NCBI RefSeq assembly: GCF_014132155.1
Contig: NZ_BLJQ01000011.1
Span: 1-56,208 of the forward strand
From: Gluconobacter sp. Gdi
GTDB lineage: Bacteria; Pseudomonadota; Alphaproteobacteria; Acetobacterales; Acetobacteraceae
Length of the DNA: 56,208 nucleotides
Direction of reading: 5' to 3'
This document shows positions 8,712-17,729 of this stretch, one piece after another. The translations under genes and the position numbers were made by a program. Under the pieces are notes generated by a model, which was not told the DNA's origin, searched no databases, and saw only the letters and a list, made by a program, of their open reading frames with translations. Every line of letters begins with the position of its first letter. Position 1 is the first letter of the stretch.

Positions 8712-10028
8712 ATGACCAGTTTCGCAGAGCTCAAACTCGCCGAGCCACTTCAGAAAGCCCTTGCTGAAGAGGGTTACACCACGCCAACCCCCATTCAGGC
8801 TGGCTCCATTCCTTACCTTCTGGAAGGACGGGACCTTCTTGGTCTGGCTCAGACGGGAACAGGCAAGACGGCTGCATTCGCGCTGCCGATCCTGGACTAC
8901 CTGCTGCGGCATCGTCGCCCGGCAACTCCAAAGAGTGTCCGGGTACTGGTTTTGGCTCCGACGCGTGAGCTGGCTTCCCAGATCGATGAGAGCTTTGCTG
9001 CATACGCACGCCACATGAAGCTGACGCATGCAGTCGTGTTCGGCGGGGTCGGACAGGGACGCCAGGTCGAGGCAACGCGCCGTGGCGTGGATGTTCTCGT
9101 GGCTGCGCCGGGCCGTCTGCTGGATCTGGTTGGGCAGGGTCACATCGATCTTTCTGCCCTGGAGGTTCTGGTGCTGGATGAAGCCGATCGTATGCTCGAC
9201 ATGGGCTTCGTCCGTGATATCCGCCGCATCATGGCTCTCTTGCCTGCGCGCCGTCAGACGGTTCTGTTCTCGGCAACGATGCCGCAGTCCATTAGCGATC
9301 TTGCTCATTCTCTGCTGAAGGACCCTGCTACTGTTCAGGTAACACCTGAATCCAGCACGGTTGATCGCATCCGTCAGGCTGTGATGTTCGTGGAGACGGA
9401 CAAGAAAAAGGATGCGACACTGATGCTCGTTGAGAGCTCAAATGTCGTACGTGCGGTCGTGTTTACGCTGATGAAGCATGAAGCGAACAAGGTTGCGGAA
9501 TTCCTGAACAAGAACGGCATTACGTCCGAAGCACTGCACGGGAACAAGTCCCAGGGTGCGCGTGAACGTGCCATGGCTGGCTTCCGCAACGGGACGATCA
9601 AGGTCCTGGTCGCGACAGACATTGCTGCGCGTGGCATTGACGTTGATGATGTTTCTCACGTCTTCAACTACGATCTGCCAAATGTCCCTGAATCTTACGT
9701 TCATCGTATCGGTCGTACAGCGCGTGCTGGCCGCGATGGCTGGGCCGTCTCGCTCTGCGATGCCGAGCAGCGTGCGTGGCTTCGGGATATCGAGAAGAAG
9801 ATCGACAAGGCTATCCCTGTTGTAACCGATCATCCTTACCACTCTGATGCGGCTCAAAACTCCACGATGCGTCCGCCAGTGTTGGGTGGTGGTCGTGGCG
9901 GTGGCGGCCAGAGGGGCGGTGGTGGAAATGGCGGCGGTCGCCGTCGTTCCGGCCCTCCTGCTGGTGGACGTAGTGGTGATGGCGCTCGTCGTGGCGGCGG
10001 TGGTGGTCGCCCAACGGGTCGTCGTTGA
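8712..10028 (+). CDS. DEAD-box RNA helicase with RGG-type glycine/arginine tail, RhlE-like
   Basis: An RNA helicase of 438 residues. Q motif TPTPIQ, Walker A AQTGTGKT (46-53), VLDEADRMLDMGF, LFSATMP, ARGID and HRIGRTARAGR are all present. After about residue 390 comes a low-complexity Gly/Arg tail, as in RhlE-type helicases that use it to bind RNA or ribonucleoprotein. The start has AGGAGG at ideal spacing. It is a paralogue of the helicase at 293-1573; the two differ mainly in the tail, glycine-rich here and lysine/arginine-rich there. It is followed by a strong terminator and so is likely monocistronic. Confidence 0.95.
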   Translation: MTSFAELKLAEPLQKALAEEGYTTPTPIQAGSIPYLLEGRDLLGLAQTGTGKTAAFALPILDYLLRHRRPATPKSVRVLVLAPTRELASQIDESFAAYARHMKLTHAVVFGGVGQGRQVEATRRGVDVLVAAPGRLLDLVGQGHIDLSALEVLVLDEADRMLDMGFVRDIRRIMALLPARRQTVLFSATMPQSISDLAHSLLKDPATVQVTPESSTVDRIRQAVMFVETDKKKDATLMLVESSNVVRAVVFTLMKHEANKVAEFLNKNGITSEALHGNKSQGARERAMAGFRNGTIKVLVATDIAARGIDVDDVSHVFNYDLPNVPESYVHRIGRTARAGRDGWAVSLCDAEQRAWLRDIEKKIDKAIPVVTDHPYHSDAAQNSTMRPPVLGGGRGGGGQRGGGGNGGGRRRSGPPAGGRSGDGARRGGGGGRPTGRR

Positions 10029-10084
10029 TCCATTTGTAGTGGATATTAAATAATAGTATGTAGTCCTGAGAGGGATTTCTACTT

Positions 10085-10116
10085 CTCCGCCTATTAAGTT
10101 AGGCGGAGATTTTTTT
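10085..10116 (+). terminator. Terminator after the second helicase
   Basis: CTCCGCCTA and TAGGCGGAG form a perfect 9-bp stem with a 6-base loop, followed by A and seven T. It lies 56 bases after the helicase stop. Confidence 0.92.
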
Positions 10117-10643
10117 AGACATGACGTTGAAACTATTTTTTATGTAATGATAAATATATTTTTCTTGTAGAGCGCGAATAATCCGCGGAGATGCGCCTTT
10201 TCAGCTTCAGAGTGCTGTTTGAGATCGGTCAGAAACTCTGTACGGAGAGTTTGACTAAGTGCTTGAAAGTAGCTTGAGGACGCGCAAGGTTTGAACTGTT
10301 AAGCTTCCGGAAGCACATGAATAGCACGGCTGGAGATTGACCGGATGCCGGAGGATTGTTCAGTTCAGGAACCAATTATGCACGGTTGCCTTCTGCGTCA
10401 GATCAGCAGCAGATACGGCACAGTTTCAGACTAATCATAATCTTTTTAGGTAAGCGCTAGTTTGATCCTATGAATAGAGCAATCAGGTCAAGAAAATAGC
10501 CGCCAAAATTTTTGCTGTGATAGGAATGATTGGTTAAAATATATGTCAAGTATTTTGCATTTGTTTATATTCGCGTATCATACATCTATGATATGCGAAT
10601 ATAATTACATAATTCGGACTAGAAAAATTAGAAAACTGAAAAT
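10117..10643. other. 527-base AT-rich gap between convergent genes
   Basis: No supported reading frame. It is clearly richer in A and T than the helicase to its left and marks the left edge of the polysaccharide locus. Its only distinct element is the long palindrome at 10566-10603. Confidence 0.6.
10566..10603. repeat. 38-base near-perfect palindrome (17-bp arms)
   Basis: TATATTCGCGTATCATA is followed by the loop CATC and TATGATATGCGAATATA. The arms pair over 17 bases with one G-T wobble in plus-strand RNA. It lies 41 bases past the stop codon of the minus-strand export lipoprotein. No T run follows on either strand, so it may be a protein-binding dyad, a transcript end or a remnant of a mobile element. 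Confidence 0.75.
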
Positions 10644-11858
10644 TTAGCGTGCAATCCACGCTGCCGTGATCGCTGGGCTTATAAGGGTGCTGATCAACTG
10701 ATTGAACTTATAGAAACGGTCAGTCTTAGCATTCGCGATCAGGATCACGTCCTTGCTCTTGATGGGTATCCGCTGGGCAAGGAAATAGCTTGAAGGGTTC
10801 ATCATATCCAGCTTGTAGATTACAGGAATTCCCTGGAGAGTTTCAGCAGTCTGCAGGTTCAGGGCTTTGGCTGCTACAGTGTCCTCAAAACGGAAGAGGA
10901 AGACAGCGTTAGGGTCCGCCAAGTTATCATTCGGGCCGCCAACGCGTGCGATTGCTTCTGCGAGGTTTACAGTAGGGGAGTTGAAATCAACTTGCATGGC
11001 ATTCTTGGAAGCCGCGCCAAACACCGTATAGCTGCGGGGCTGGTAGACAACATGAATACGATCTCCCGGTCTGGCTGGAATATCTTCCTTGGGATAGGTC
11101 TCTAGCGTTCCGAGATCCGTACCCCCAGACTTATTGCCGCGAACAAGTTGAACGAACGTGTCTTCGGGGGGGTAATTTGCGCCTCCGGCAATAGCAACAA
11201 CGTCTGACAGGCGTTCCTGTGCCGTGCTCAGCAGGACCCGTCCCGGATGATGAACGGCGCCCGAGATGATAACGGTGTTGGAAATGTCGGTGCCGATATG
11301 GACCATCACCTCTGCGTTCTGAGACTTCCCCGTTAGTGCCGTACGAATTTTCTCGGCAAGATTTTGAGGTGTCATCCCCACGACATGTAGGCGCCCTACA
11401 TAAGGGATGGTCAGTGTTCCATCAGCTTCCACTTCGGTGGGGGGAAGAGTCTGGTGAGTTACACTTCCCGTTGCACCGGATGCGGCTGAGAGATCGGTGT
11501 TGGAACTGACACTGGGGGCTGCCCCCGAGAACAGGCCGCTTCCGAGTTCGAAAACCGTAATGTTGAGCACGTCCCCCACGCCGATACGGTCATTAGGTAT
11601 CAGGCGTGAACTATCAGCATAAAGGGACGAGATAAGGGGGGGGTGTTCGGTTGCGAGTACCTTTGTGACTTCGGGCGTGACTTGCGTGACAAGAAAGCCC
11701 AAAGGATTCCGGGTCTTGTCGGTAGCCGCTTTCAGCACAGCACTCTCGGTGGGTGCATTCCCCGGGAGTGCACTGCATCCGCTGAGCGACAGGACGCCGA
11801 GTAGTAGTGCCATTCTGAGGGGTGAGCGGTTGCTACTTGGAAAACAATCGACACGCAT
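10644..11858 (-). CDS. Polysaccharide export outer-membrane lipoprotein, Wza/KpsD-like
   Basis: A periplasmic/outer-membrane exit channel component of capsule or exopolysaccharide export, about 404 residues. A lipoprotein signal is seen (MALLLGVLSLSGC, lipobox LSGC with Cys about 28 from the chosen start). The polysaccharide-export domain follows (IGVGDVLNITVFE, DGTLTIPYVGRLHVVGMT), then two SLBB-like repeats (VIISGAVHHPGRVLL; PRSYTVFGAASKNAM). The start MRVDCF has GAAGG upstream and gives a normal signal peptide; an upstream in-frame ATG would add 30 residues. It is transcribed away from the KpsE-M-T genes but is their likely outer-membrane partner. Confidence 0.92.
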   Translation of the reverse strand: MRVDCFPSSNRSPLRMALLLGVLSLSGCSALPGNAPTESAVLKAATDKTRNPLGFLVTQVTPEVTKVLATEHPPLISSLYADSSRLIPNDRIGVGDVLNITVFELGSGLFSGAAPSVSSNTDLSAASGATGSVTHQTLPPTEVEADGTLTIPYVGRLHVVGMTPQNLAEKIRTALTGKSQNAEVMVHIGTDISNTVIISGAVHHPGRVLLSTAQERLSDVVAIAGGANYPPEDTFVQLVRGNKSGGTDLGTLETYPKEDIPARPGDRIHVVYQPRSYTVFGAASKNAMQVDFNSPTVNLAEAIARVGGPNDNLADPNAVFLFRFEDTVAAKALNLQTAETLQGIPVIYKLDMMNPSSYFLAQRIPIKSKDVILIANAKTDRFYKFNQLISTLISPAITAAWIAR

Positions 11859-11901
11859 AGAATAGAGAAGCCTTCGAATGGGGGAAAAGGAGAGGGTGTG
11901 C

Positions 11902-12099
11902 TCACGTGGCGGCAATGCTGTTATAGAAGGATGCCAGTCGTTGGCCATAGGCCTCTACTAAGAAAGATCTCTCTTTCGCTTTTTCGTAGTGCCCGATCAT
12001 TCTTAGCTGACAGGAGACAGCATAATATCTACCAGAAATACGGTCAAAGAATGATCCCCTGGTTCTATATGTGACCGTCTCGGTAGCAATATAGCTCAC
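11902..12099 (-). CDS. Possible small protein upstream of the export lipoprotein
   Basis: A 65-codon GTG-initiated frame ends 43 bases before the export lipoprotein start on the same strand. Composition is ordinary (aromatic residues, two Cys-free ends, several Arg) but no domain, signal peptide or clear ribosome binding site is seen. It could equally be the untranslated leader of the export gene. Confidence 0.25.
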   Translation of the reverse strand: MSYIATETVTYRTRGSFFDRISGRYYAVSCQLRMIGHYEKAKERSFLVEAYGQRLASFYNSIAAT

Positions 12100-13048
12100 A
12101 ATTGGAGGGTTCTAAAAACCTATTGGTTTTGAGCTACTGTCTATGATTTCGTTCCTTCTGTTCTGACTGAAGGAATGGCGAGATGAAACAGTGCGGTTTT
12201 TTTTGATGTTAAAGAGCGACTGGCTCGCCTGAGCGGACTTGGTGATCAAATTCGAGGCATTTTCCTGAACTGTGGACTTTGAGATGTTTTGACCTGATAT
12301 GGGTAAGAATTTGGTATATTCAGATGGGAATAAAGTCAGTCGATCCGGTTCTGATGTTCAAAATTCTAGTAATCGTAGGCGCTGAATAATTTGTTCGGTG
12401 AGCGGGCGAAGGAACTGATCAACGATCACCTCTCTTTCAAGCGCTTTTTTCAGTCTGGGACTATCGGACCTCGCTCTTGACGCAAAGACAATCTGACGGC
12501 TTCGAGAAGGTCTGAACCACCCGGGTGTGATTGAAACACTTAGATACGGTCTTGTGGGATGCCGGTTATCTGTAGGTGTCAGACCAGCTTTTGGTTGCTG
12601 CACTGATGGCGTTTCCAAACGCAGCGCAATGTCAATGGTGAGAAGTCAGACTTTTGGAATGGATTTGTTTTTAAGGCATGGAAAGAGAAGCCGGCAAGGC
12701 TGTCTCACAAGGACAGGTATTGCTGCTAAACGCGGAATTTTACGACGCTCAAGCGGCATAAGAACGGAGCGACCTGCAACAGATCTTGCCATTGAACCAG
12801 GAGTTTAGGCGATCAGAATCGAAGATGGGGCTGTTCACCAGCGTCATTGGAATAAAACGCGCCGCTTCCTCTTCATCGAGAGCATTGGTGGCATCGTATA
12901 GTAATCCAGAGCGCAATGCCTTCTGCTCTGTTTCAAATGCGGAGCAAAAGCTGTCTCGGACAACTATCAAGACCTATCCGTTGAGCCCCCAATCAGACTT
13001 TAGGAACCTCAATCGACGGTTCCTCGATTTCGCGATGCTATTGGTATC

Positions 13049-13085
13049 CGGAAATCTGTATTCCTAGATGAAATACAGATTTCCG
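13049..13085. repeat. Perfect 14-bp hairpin
   Basis: CGGAAATCTGTATT and AATACAGATTTCCG pair perfectly around a 9-base loop, about 100 bases downstream of the minus-strand secreted protein gene. No T tail follows on either strand. It may be a transcript end, an operator, or a leftover of a mobile element in the decayed region beside it. Confidence 0.7.
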
Positions 13086-13188
13086 ACGATCCGTGCTTGG
13101 TGACGGTGCGATCTTCACACTGGCGCATCTGACTTAATTGATGTTTGACTGCTGATGCCTAGCGAGAAAAAAGGAAATAAATACTCAA

Positions 13189-14214
13189 TCACAATGCTTG
13201 TAGCGCGACTTTTTTGTACTTTCCTGCTGAGGTGCAAAGGTAGAGATTGTCGTCATCCCATGTTACCTGCCCCTTCTTGCATTCCGTTGCCGGTTTGGGA
13301 GACGAGGTGGCAATAAGGCGCAGACCTTGAATATCCAGATAGCCGTTCTTGTCGAGGTGAGACGTTTCAGTGTGCTGCTGGTCGAACGTTTCCAGGAAAA
13401 AGCCAGTTTCGGTAGGCTGTGTCTTATAGAGTTGGATCATGTTCGTGGCATTACGGATTGAAATTCCGGTCGTCCAAGGAAGCCACGAATGGTCATAGGC
13501 GACGTGCATGATATCCAATGCAACCGAATTCGTCTGGTTTCCGGGCGCGCCTCCGCCAGTCAGAAATAGCCCACGAGACCATTTGCCATCCAGTACTTTG
13601 CCGTTAAAATTAACATCAACTTCCATATCTGTTGCAGAATTGGTGCTGAGGTTCAGAACATCGTTGTCAATTTCTGAACTGATGGACGTGTTCTTGCCGC
13701 CGCCCGTCCCGGAATCCATGCCCCGGTAGATGCAAGCAACCCAGTTTCGGTTCGGGTTGGGATTATGAAGATTGGGGCGATTGGGGCGGCATTCTAGAGA
13801 AATGGCCTGTGTGGTTACATGGTCTTTTTGCGGAAGTGCCGCTGGGTCAAACACGTATTTGAGATTAGAAGTGACATTCCACGGATTTGTATAGGTGGCG
13901 TTGAATGTTCCGCGCCCATTTTCAGGTGCACCAATACCCGGACCAGAGAAAATATTGCCATTCAAATGATAGGTGCCGAGCGTATCGCTGGGGAGCGCCT
14001 TGGAGAGATGGTATCCTTCCGTTGAAGGCGGAAAATAGACATCCGGAGCGGACGTAGTGGTGAATGCCTTTTCTATTTCCGTTTTATCGGAGGTAACTCC
14101 TCGAAAATTTGCCGGCTTTCCATGTTCTGTGATGATCACGGGCTGCCCGAGCGCAACACCTGACGCGCCAAGAGATGTCGTGACTGCAATAATTAGTGCG
14201 AGTTTTCTTTTCAT
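13189..14214 (-). CDS. Secreted protein of unknown function, in the polysaccharide locus
   Basis: About 341 residues with a clear Sec signal peptide (MKRK, hydrophobic stretch, cleavage near residue 23 after LGQ-type small residues). The mature part opens with a segment like those at the start of tailspike and pectate-lyase-like beta-helix proteins (NFRGVTSDKTEIEKAF). It is rich in Asn, Thr and Gly and ends with a small Cys-containing motif (CKKGQVTWDDDNLYLC). It may be a secreted glycan-binding or glycan-modifying protein, but no family is assigned. It lies between the export lipoprotein and the pyruvyl transferase, all on the minus strand. Confidence 0.7.
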   Translation of the reverse strand: MKRKLALIIAVTTSLGASGVALGQPVIITEHGKPANFRGVTSDKTEIEKAFTTTSAPDVYFPPSTEGYHLSKALPSDTLGTYHLNGNIFSGPGIGAPENGRGTFNATYTNPWNVTSNLKYVFDPAALPQKDHVTTQAISLECRPNRPNLHNPNPNRNWVACIYRGMDSGTGGGKNTSISSEIDNDVLNLSTNSATDMEVDVNFNGKVLDGKWSRGLFLTGGGAPGNQTNSVALDIMHVAYDHSWLPWTTGISIRNATNMIQLYKTQPTETGFFLETFDQQHTETSHLDKNGYLDIQGLRLIATSSPKPATECKKGQVTWDDDNLYLCTSAGKYKKVALQAL

Positions 14215-14352
14215 GATGTCATCCGTCCGTTGAGATAGGGGGCTAATGTCCCGGTTGGCGGTACGTTTCTCTGATCTTGACGAATGATCGCACGATAAGT
14301 TTCACAGACGCCCTGACGAGTGATGATTGCTACTGTTCTGAGGTGAGATATC

Positions 14353-14392
14353 AAAAAGACAGGAGGCGTTTCCTGATGGGGGCACCTCCTGT
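14353..14392 (-). terminator. Minus-strand terminator after the pyruvyl transferase
   Basis: Read on the minus strand, ACAGGAGG and CCTCCTGT form an 8-bp stem followed by C and five T. It lies about 72 bases beyond the pyruvyl transferase stop and separates it from the secreted-protein gene. Confidence 0.75.
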
Positions 14393-14464
14393 TTGATCCG
14401 TTAGATCGTTGCAGGCCAGTTAGTAGGAAATAAGGGGATCAATTCCTGTCAAAGGAGTGTCCCA

Positions 14465-15628
14465 TCAAACCGAGAGGTTTGTCGAATTATCAATAGTATT
14501 ATCGTTGATGCTGCTCTCGATCATAAATCCGTAAACTTTGTCGACGATGTCGAGTTTTGTTTTGCAGGCAGTTTGCGCGTGATCGTGGAAAGTTTCTGTC
14601 TTCTTATTCCAGTCGTAGGAGAAAGTGAAATCATGCATGCCGATGATATCGAAGCCAGAGCCCATTTCGATCAGCGATAGGTGTTTAACGTCATAGTAAG
14701 GGACACTTACGGACGCACAAAGGCCACGAGCTCCCATCATCGAAGCGACAAGGTGGGCATGAAAACGTGTCGAAAAAACAAAATCGTTCGAGCTGATTTG
14801 AAAGCCGTTTTTCCAGAGATCATTGAAGTCCCGGACAACGATATCAGTCCGTCTGGATATGCTGACTACCTTGTCAATGATGATGTGGTCAGAAATGGCG
14901 TCCAGAGTAAGAAATTCAATGCCATTCTGTGCCTGGGGGCAATGCTCGATAAGCTTCAGGAGAAAGGAGACGACGAGGAAAGGATTGCTCCCCGGCTGGG
15001 CGGAGATGATTAATTTGCCCGGTCTGTCCTCATCACTTTGAGGTATAGGAGAGAGGAAGACATCGTCACACGAGAAGGATGCCTTGCTTTTCAGGCCCCA
15101 ATGAATCAAGCGCTGATAGCTTTTTTCGTCTCGCACATCGATCCATGAGAAGACCTTGAAGAATTCTCCGATAATACGCTCGTATGACTGATCGATAGGC
15201 TCTAGGCCAAGGCCGGTACCAAAAAGCTCGAACCCGGCTTCTTTCTTTAACTTTGCCAGAATTGCGATGATTGCGTAGTTAAAATAAAACTCACTATTCA
15301 TGTAGCCACCGCCAATCATATGAACGCAGCGTGCTGATTTGATTAATTCGAGCCCATTGGCGAACGAAACTCCGCCGTCATTTTGGAAGCCAAGGTCCAA
15401 AATGTAATCAATTCCCTTGTTGATGGAGTTTCTGGATGCAGTCCATAAAGTGTCGGTAAATTTTATATTTTTGTAGTCTTTGAATGCCACTGCAGATACG
15501 CCCGGATTGCACGTGTCTACCCAGATTTCTTCCAGCGGAAATTTGTTTGTTAGGAAATTAATCCACGTTTTGGCGATTAATTCATCACCAAAATTCAGAT
15601 AACCAGAGTGGCAAACCAAGTATATCAT
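14465..15628 (-). CDS. Polysaccharide pyruvyl transferase family protein
   Basis: A cytoplasmic enzyme of 387 residues expected to transfer pyruvate from phosphoenolpyruvate to a sugar hydroxyl pair, giving ketal-pyruvate on a surface glycan (family of CsaB, WcaK, PssM). Seen: the N-terminal GYLNFGDELI, central IGGGYMN and FGTGLGLEP, and the C-terminal STRFHAHLVASMMGARG, typical of this family. No membrane segment. It is AT-richer than the core genes, as is common for polysaccharide loci, and lies next to the exporter genes on the opposite strand. Acceptor sugar is unknown; galactose or galactofuranose is plausible from the neighbours. Confidence 0.87.
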   Translation of the reverse strand: MIYLVCHSGYLNFGDELIAKTWINFLTNKFPLEEIWVDTCNPGVSAVAFKDYKNIKFTDTLWTASRNSINKGIDYILDLGFQNDGGVSFANGLELIKSARCVHMIGGGYMNSEFYFNYAIIAILAKLKKEAGFELFGTGLGLEPIDQSYERIIGEFFKVFSWIDVRDEKSYQRLIHWGLKSKASFSCDDVFLSPIPQSDEDRPGKLIISAQPGSNPFLVVSFLLKLIEHCPQAQNGIEFLTLDAISDHIIIDKVVSISRRTDIVVRDFNDLWKNGFQISSNDFVFSTRFHAHLVASMMGARGLCASVSVPYYDVKHLSLIEMGSGFDIIGMHDFTFSYDWNKKTETFHDHAQTACKTKLDIVDKVYGFMIESSINDNTIDNSTNLSV

Positions 15629-16623
15629 AATGTTTCCGCTGTTACGGGTGATTTTTTCGATTTTCCATCATTTATAAAAATATTAAAAGGCATGATATAA
15701 TTTGTTTCAGAATGATTTTTTTGTAGGTGAAGCGGTAAACTAAAGTTGCAAGCTGGTGAGTATGCTTTGACCTTTCTTGCCTATGTTGTGTTCTGGGGGG
15801 AATGTCTATGTTTTGGAATTTCCAAGTTTTCTAGGTGCTAACCGCGAAGTGCGACTGTGCAGCGTTAGAATTTTCACTTGAGACGATACGAGGAATATAT
15901 CGTTTTATTGGGTTGTGTTATCGTAAGTGATTAATATGTAGGCGGCTTCTAAAAATAATTATTTCTGTACGGTGATAAAATCTGCTTATCGCGTGAGAAG
16001 AAAGCCTTGGCGGCTATTTTTCTCCCTAAGTTTCACAATTCGATAAATGCAGCGAACTTGGAAAACTTCGGGGGTATCTGCCGGAGATGTATGTCGGGTC
16101 CATCTACGAATTTGGTAAGGCGCATGATGATGCTTGTAACGTGCGGTAGATAGCGGTCGTAATTGCCTTTCAGATTATTGCAGGTTTGTGAGGTATAACG
16201 TGTTGAAATTTTTATATTAATTTCCGGTAAGTAAAATAATATATTTTTTATACGGGGGTTGGCTACTAAGGAAACTTTGGGTTGTCTAGGCAAAGAACTG
16301 GAGAAGGGGGGGCGTCTACCGCCCAGGCACCGAAAAAGTTATTACTGAAGGCTTTCTGGCAGAATGACCTCCAACTTGACCTAGGAAAAGGCGAATGCGA
16401 CAATCTTTTTCTCTTTGAGAAGGTTTCAGGCGGGTTTGAGGAGTGCTGAACTTTCAAGGCGAGCTTTGCGGTAGGGGTATGTAAAGAGGTTGCGGCGAGG
16501 GTGGGTCCTGTTTGGAAGCCATGTCGTGCATAATATTGTTTGGTGTCGTTCGTGCCCAATTCCGTTCTTTTGAATGTTGCGGTTTGTGTTTCTGGCAGCC
16601 CGTTGTAAAGGTCGTCTTTGTTC
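15629..16623. other. 995-base AT-rich divergent intergenic region
   Basis: Lies between the divergent pyruvyl transferase and the KpsE-M-T operon, so both promoters should be here. A TATAAT-like hexamer is seen near 15693 but without a convincing -35. Minus-strand frames at 16033-16293 and 16266-16637 show no family features and overlap the KpsE start; they were not called. Such length and AT bias would fit binding of a nucleoid-associated repressor. Confidence 0.5.
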
Positions 16624-17724
16624 ATGAGTAATGTCAAGAAACTTGTCTCAGACTATTTGTTTCTAGGGTTTGTTGTTGTTCCGACACTGCTTTCAATTCT
16701 CTATTTCGGGTTTCTTGCGTCGGATGTTTATATTTCGGAATCGCGCTTTGTCGTGCGGTCTCCTGAAAAGCCTTCGATGAGTGGGTTGGGCGTCATGTTC
16801 AAGAGCGCTGGGATTGCCAATTCCAGCGATGAGGCATACGCTGCTGACGACTACATTATTTCCCGTGATGCGCTGCATTCTATCAACACGGACAACGCTT
16901 TTGTTCATGCGTACAGTGATCCGCATGTTTCAGTTTTCAATCGCTATGACCCGGTGAAAATCTCCTCATCTTTCGAGGACCTGTATCTCTATTTCCAGCG
17001 TAAGGTTAAGGTTGACAACAATTCTACGACTGGAATTACAACTCTGACGGTGCGGGCTTATCAGCCCCAGAATGCCCAGAAGTTCAATGAAGAGCTTTTG
17101 AAGATGGCTGAAGACACGGTCAACCATCTGAACGAAAGGGCGCGTTCAGATCTGATCCAGTTTGCAACGCGTGAAGTGCGAGAAGCTGAGGCTTCTGCTC
17201 AGAAAGCTGCAATTGCTATTGCTGATTACCGGAATAGCCACAGGATCATGAATCCGGAGCAGCAGGCATCCGGGCAGTTGCAGATGCTTTCCAAGTTCGA
17301 GGATGCGTTGATAGCAACACGTGCCCAGCTTGCGACGATGCAGAAAACGACGGCTAATAATCCTGGTATTGCAGTTCTTCAGAACCGCATCATGAGTCTC
17401 TCGAAGGAGATGACAAATGAGGTTACGAAAATTTCCGGCACTGACGGTTCCCTTGCATCCAAAGCGTCGGATTATCAGGGCCTGATCCTTGCGGACCAGA
17501 TTGCGGGTAAGCAGCTTGCCGCCGCCGTTTCCTCTCTGGAGCAGGCGCAAATGGAAGCGCGGCGTCAGCAAAGCTATGTTGAACGGATTGCTCAGCCTAG
17601 CCTGCCTGATGCTTCTGAGGAGCCTTATCGTATGAGGGATATTTTCGCGACATTCCTCATGGGGCTCATTCTGTGGAATATCGCCCGGATGCTGAATGCA
17701 AGCGTTCGGGAACATATGGATTGA
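16624..17724 (+). CDS. Capsule export inner-membrane/periplasmic protein, KpsE/CtrB/BexC-like
   Basis: About 366 residues. Membrane segment near residues 12-32, a periplasmic Wzz-like region, long coiled coil (about 160-330, rich in Ala, Glu, Gln, Arg), and a second membrane segment near the C terminus (IFATFLMGLILWNIARML). This two-pass topology belongs to the polysaccharide co-polymerase of ABC-dependent capsule export, which links the inner-membrane transporter to the outer-membrane channel. An ATG two codons after an in-frame TTG was chosen; AAAGG lies upstream. It is followed by the permease gene after 5 bases, and the ATPase gene, in the usual order. Confidence 0.92.
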   Translation: MSNVKKLVSDYLFLGFVVVPTLLSILYFGFLASDVYISESRFVVRSPEKPSMSGLGVMFKSAGIANSSDEAYAADDYIISRDALHSINTDNAFVHAYSDPHVSVFNRYDPVKISSSFEDLYLYFQRKVKVDNNSTTGITTLTVRAYQPQNAQKFNEELLKMAEDTVNHLNERARSDLIQFATREVREAEASAQKAAIAIADYRNSHRIMNPEQQASGQLQMLSKFEDALIATRAQLATMQKTTANNPGIAVLQNRIMSLSKEMTNEVTKISGTDGSLASKASDYQGLILADQIAGKQLAAAVSSLEQAQMEARRQQSYVERIAQPSLPDASEEPYRMRDIFATFLMGLILWNIARMLNASVREHMD

Positions 17725-17729
17725 CGGCC

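Larger units (their letters stand above)
11859..13188. other. 1.3-kb region of decayed or unrecognised sequence
   Basis: No intact gene could be supported. Short overlapping frames occur on both strands at about 12358-13067 (60 to 93 codons). On the minus strand, frames at 12970-12749 and 12618-12358 could be pieces of one broken gene, but no family is recognised. The right end holds a perfect 14-bp hairpin (13049-13085). It is probably an old insertion or gene remnant inside the polysaccharide locus. Confidence 0.45.

Noticed and set aside
9811-10053. His- and Asp-rich or Val-rich frames opposite or beside the helicase glycine tail
   Set aside because: They are out-of-frame readings of the repetitive Gly/Arg codons of the helicase.
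10102-10109. GGCGGAGA shared with the tRNA-Ser 3' end, considered as an attachment-site copy for the polysaccharide island
   Set aside because: Only 8 bases, and they are part of the helicase terminator stem.
16266-16637. 123-codon minus-strand frame across the KpsE start
   Set aside because: It overlaps a well-supported gene start, lacks family features and lies in AT-rich intergenic sequence.
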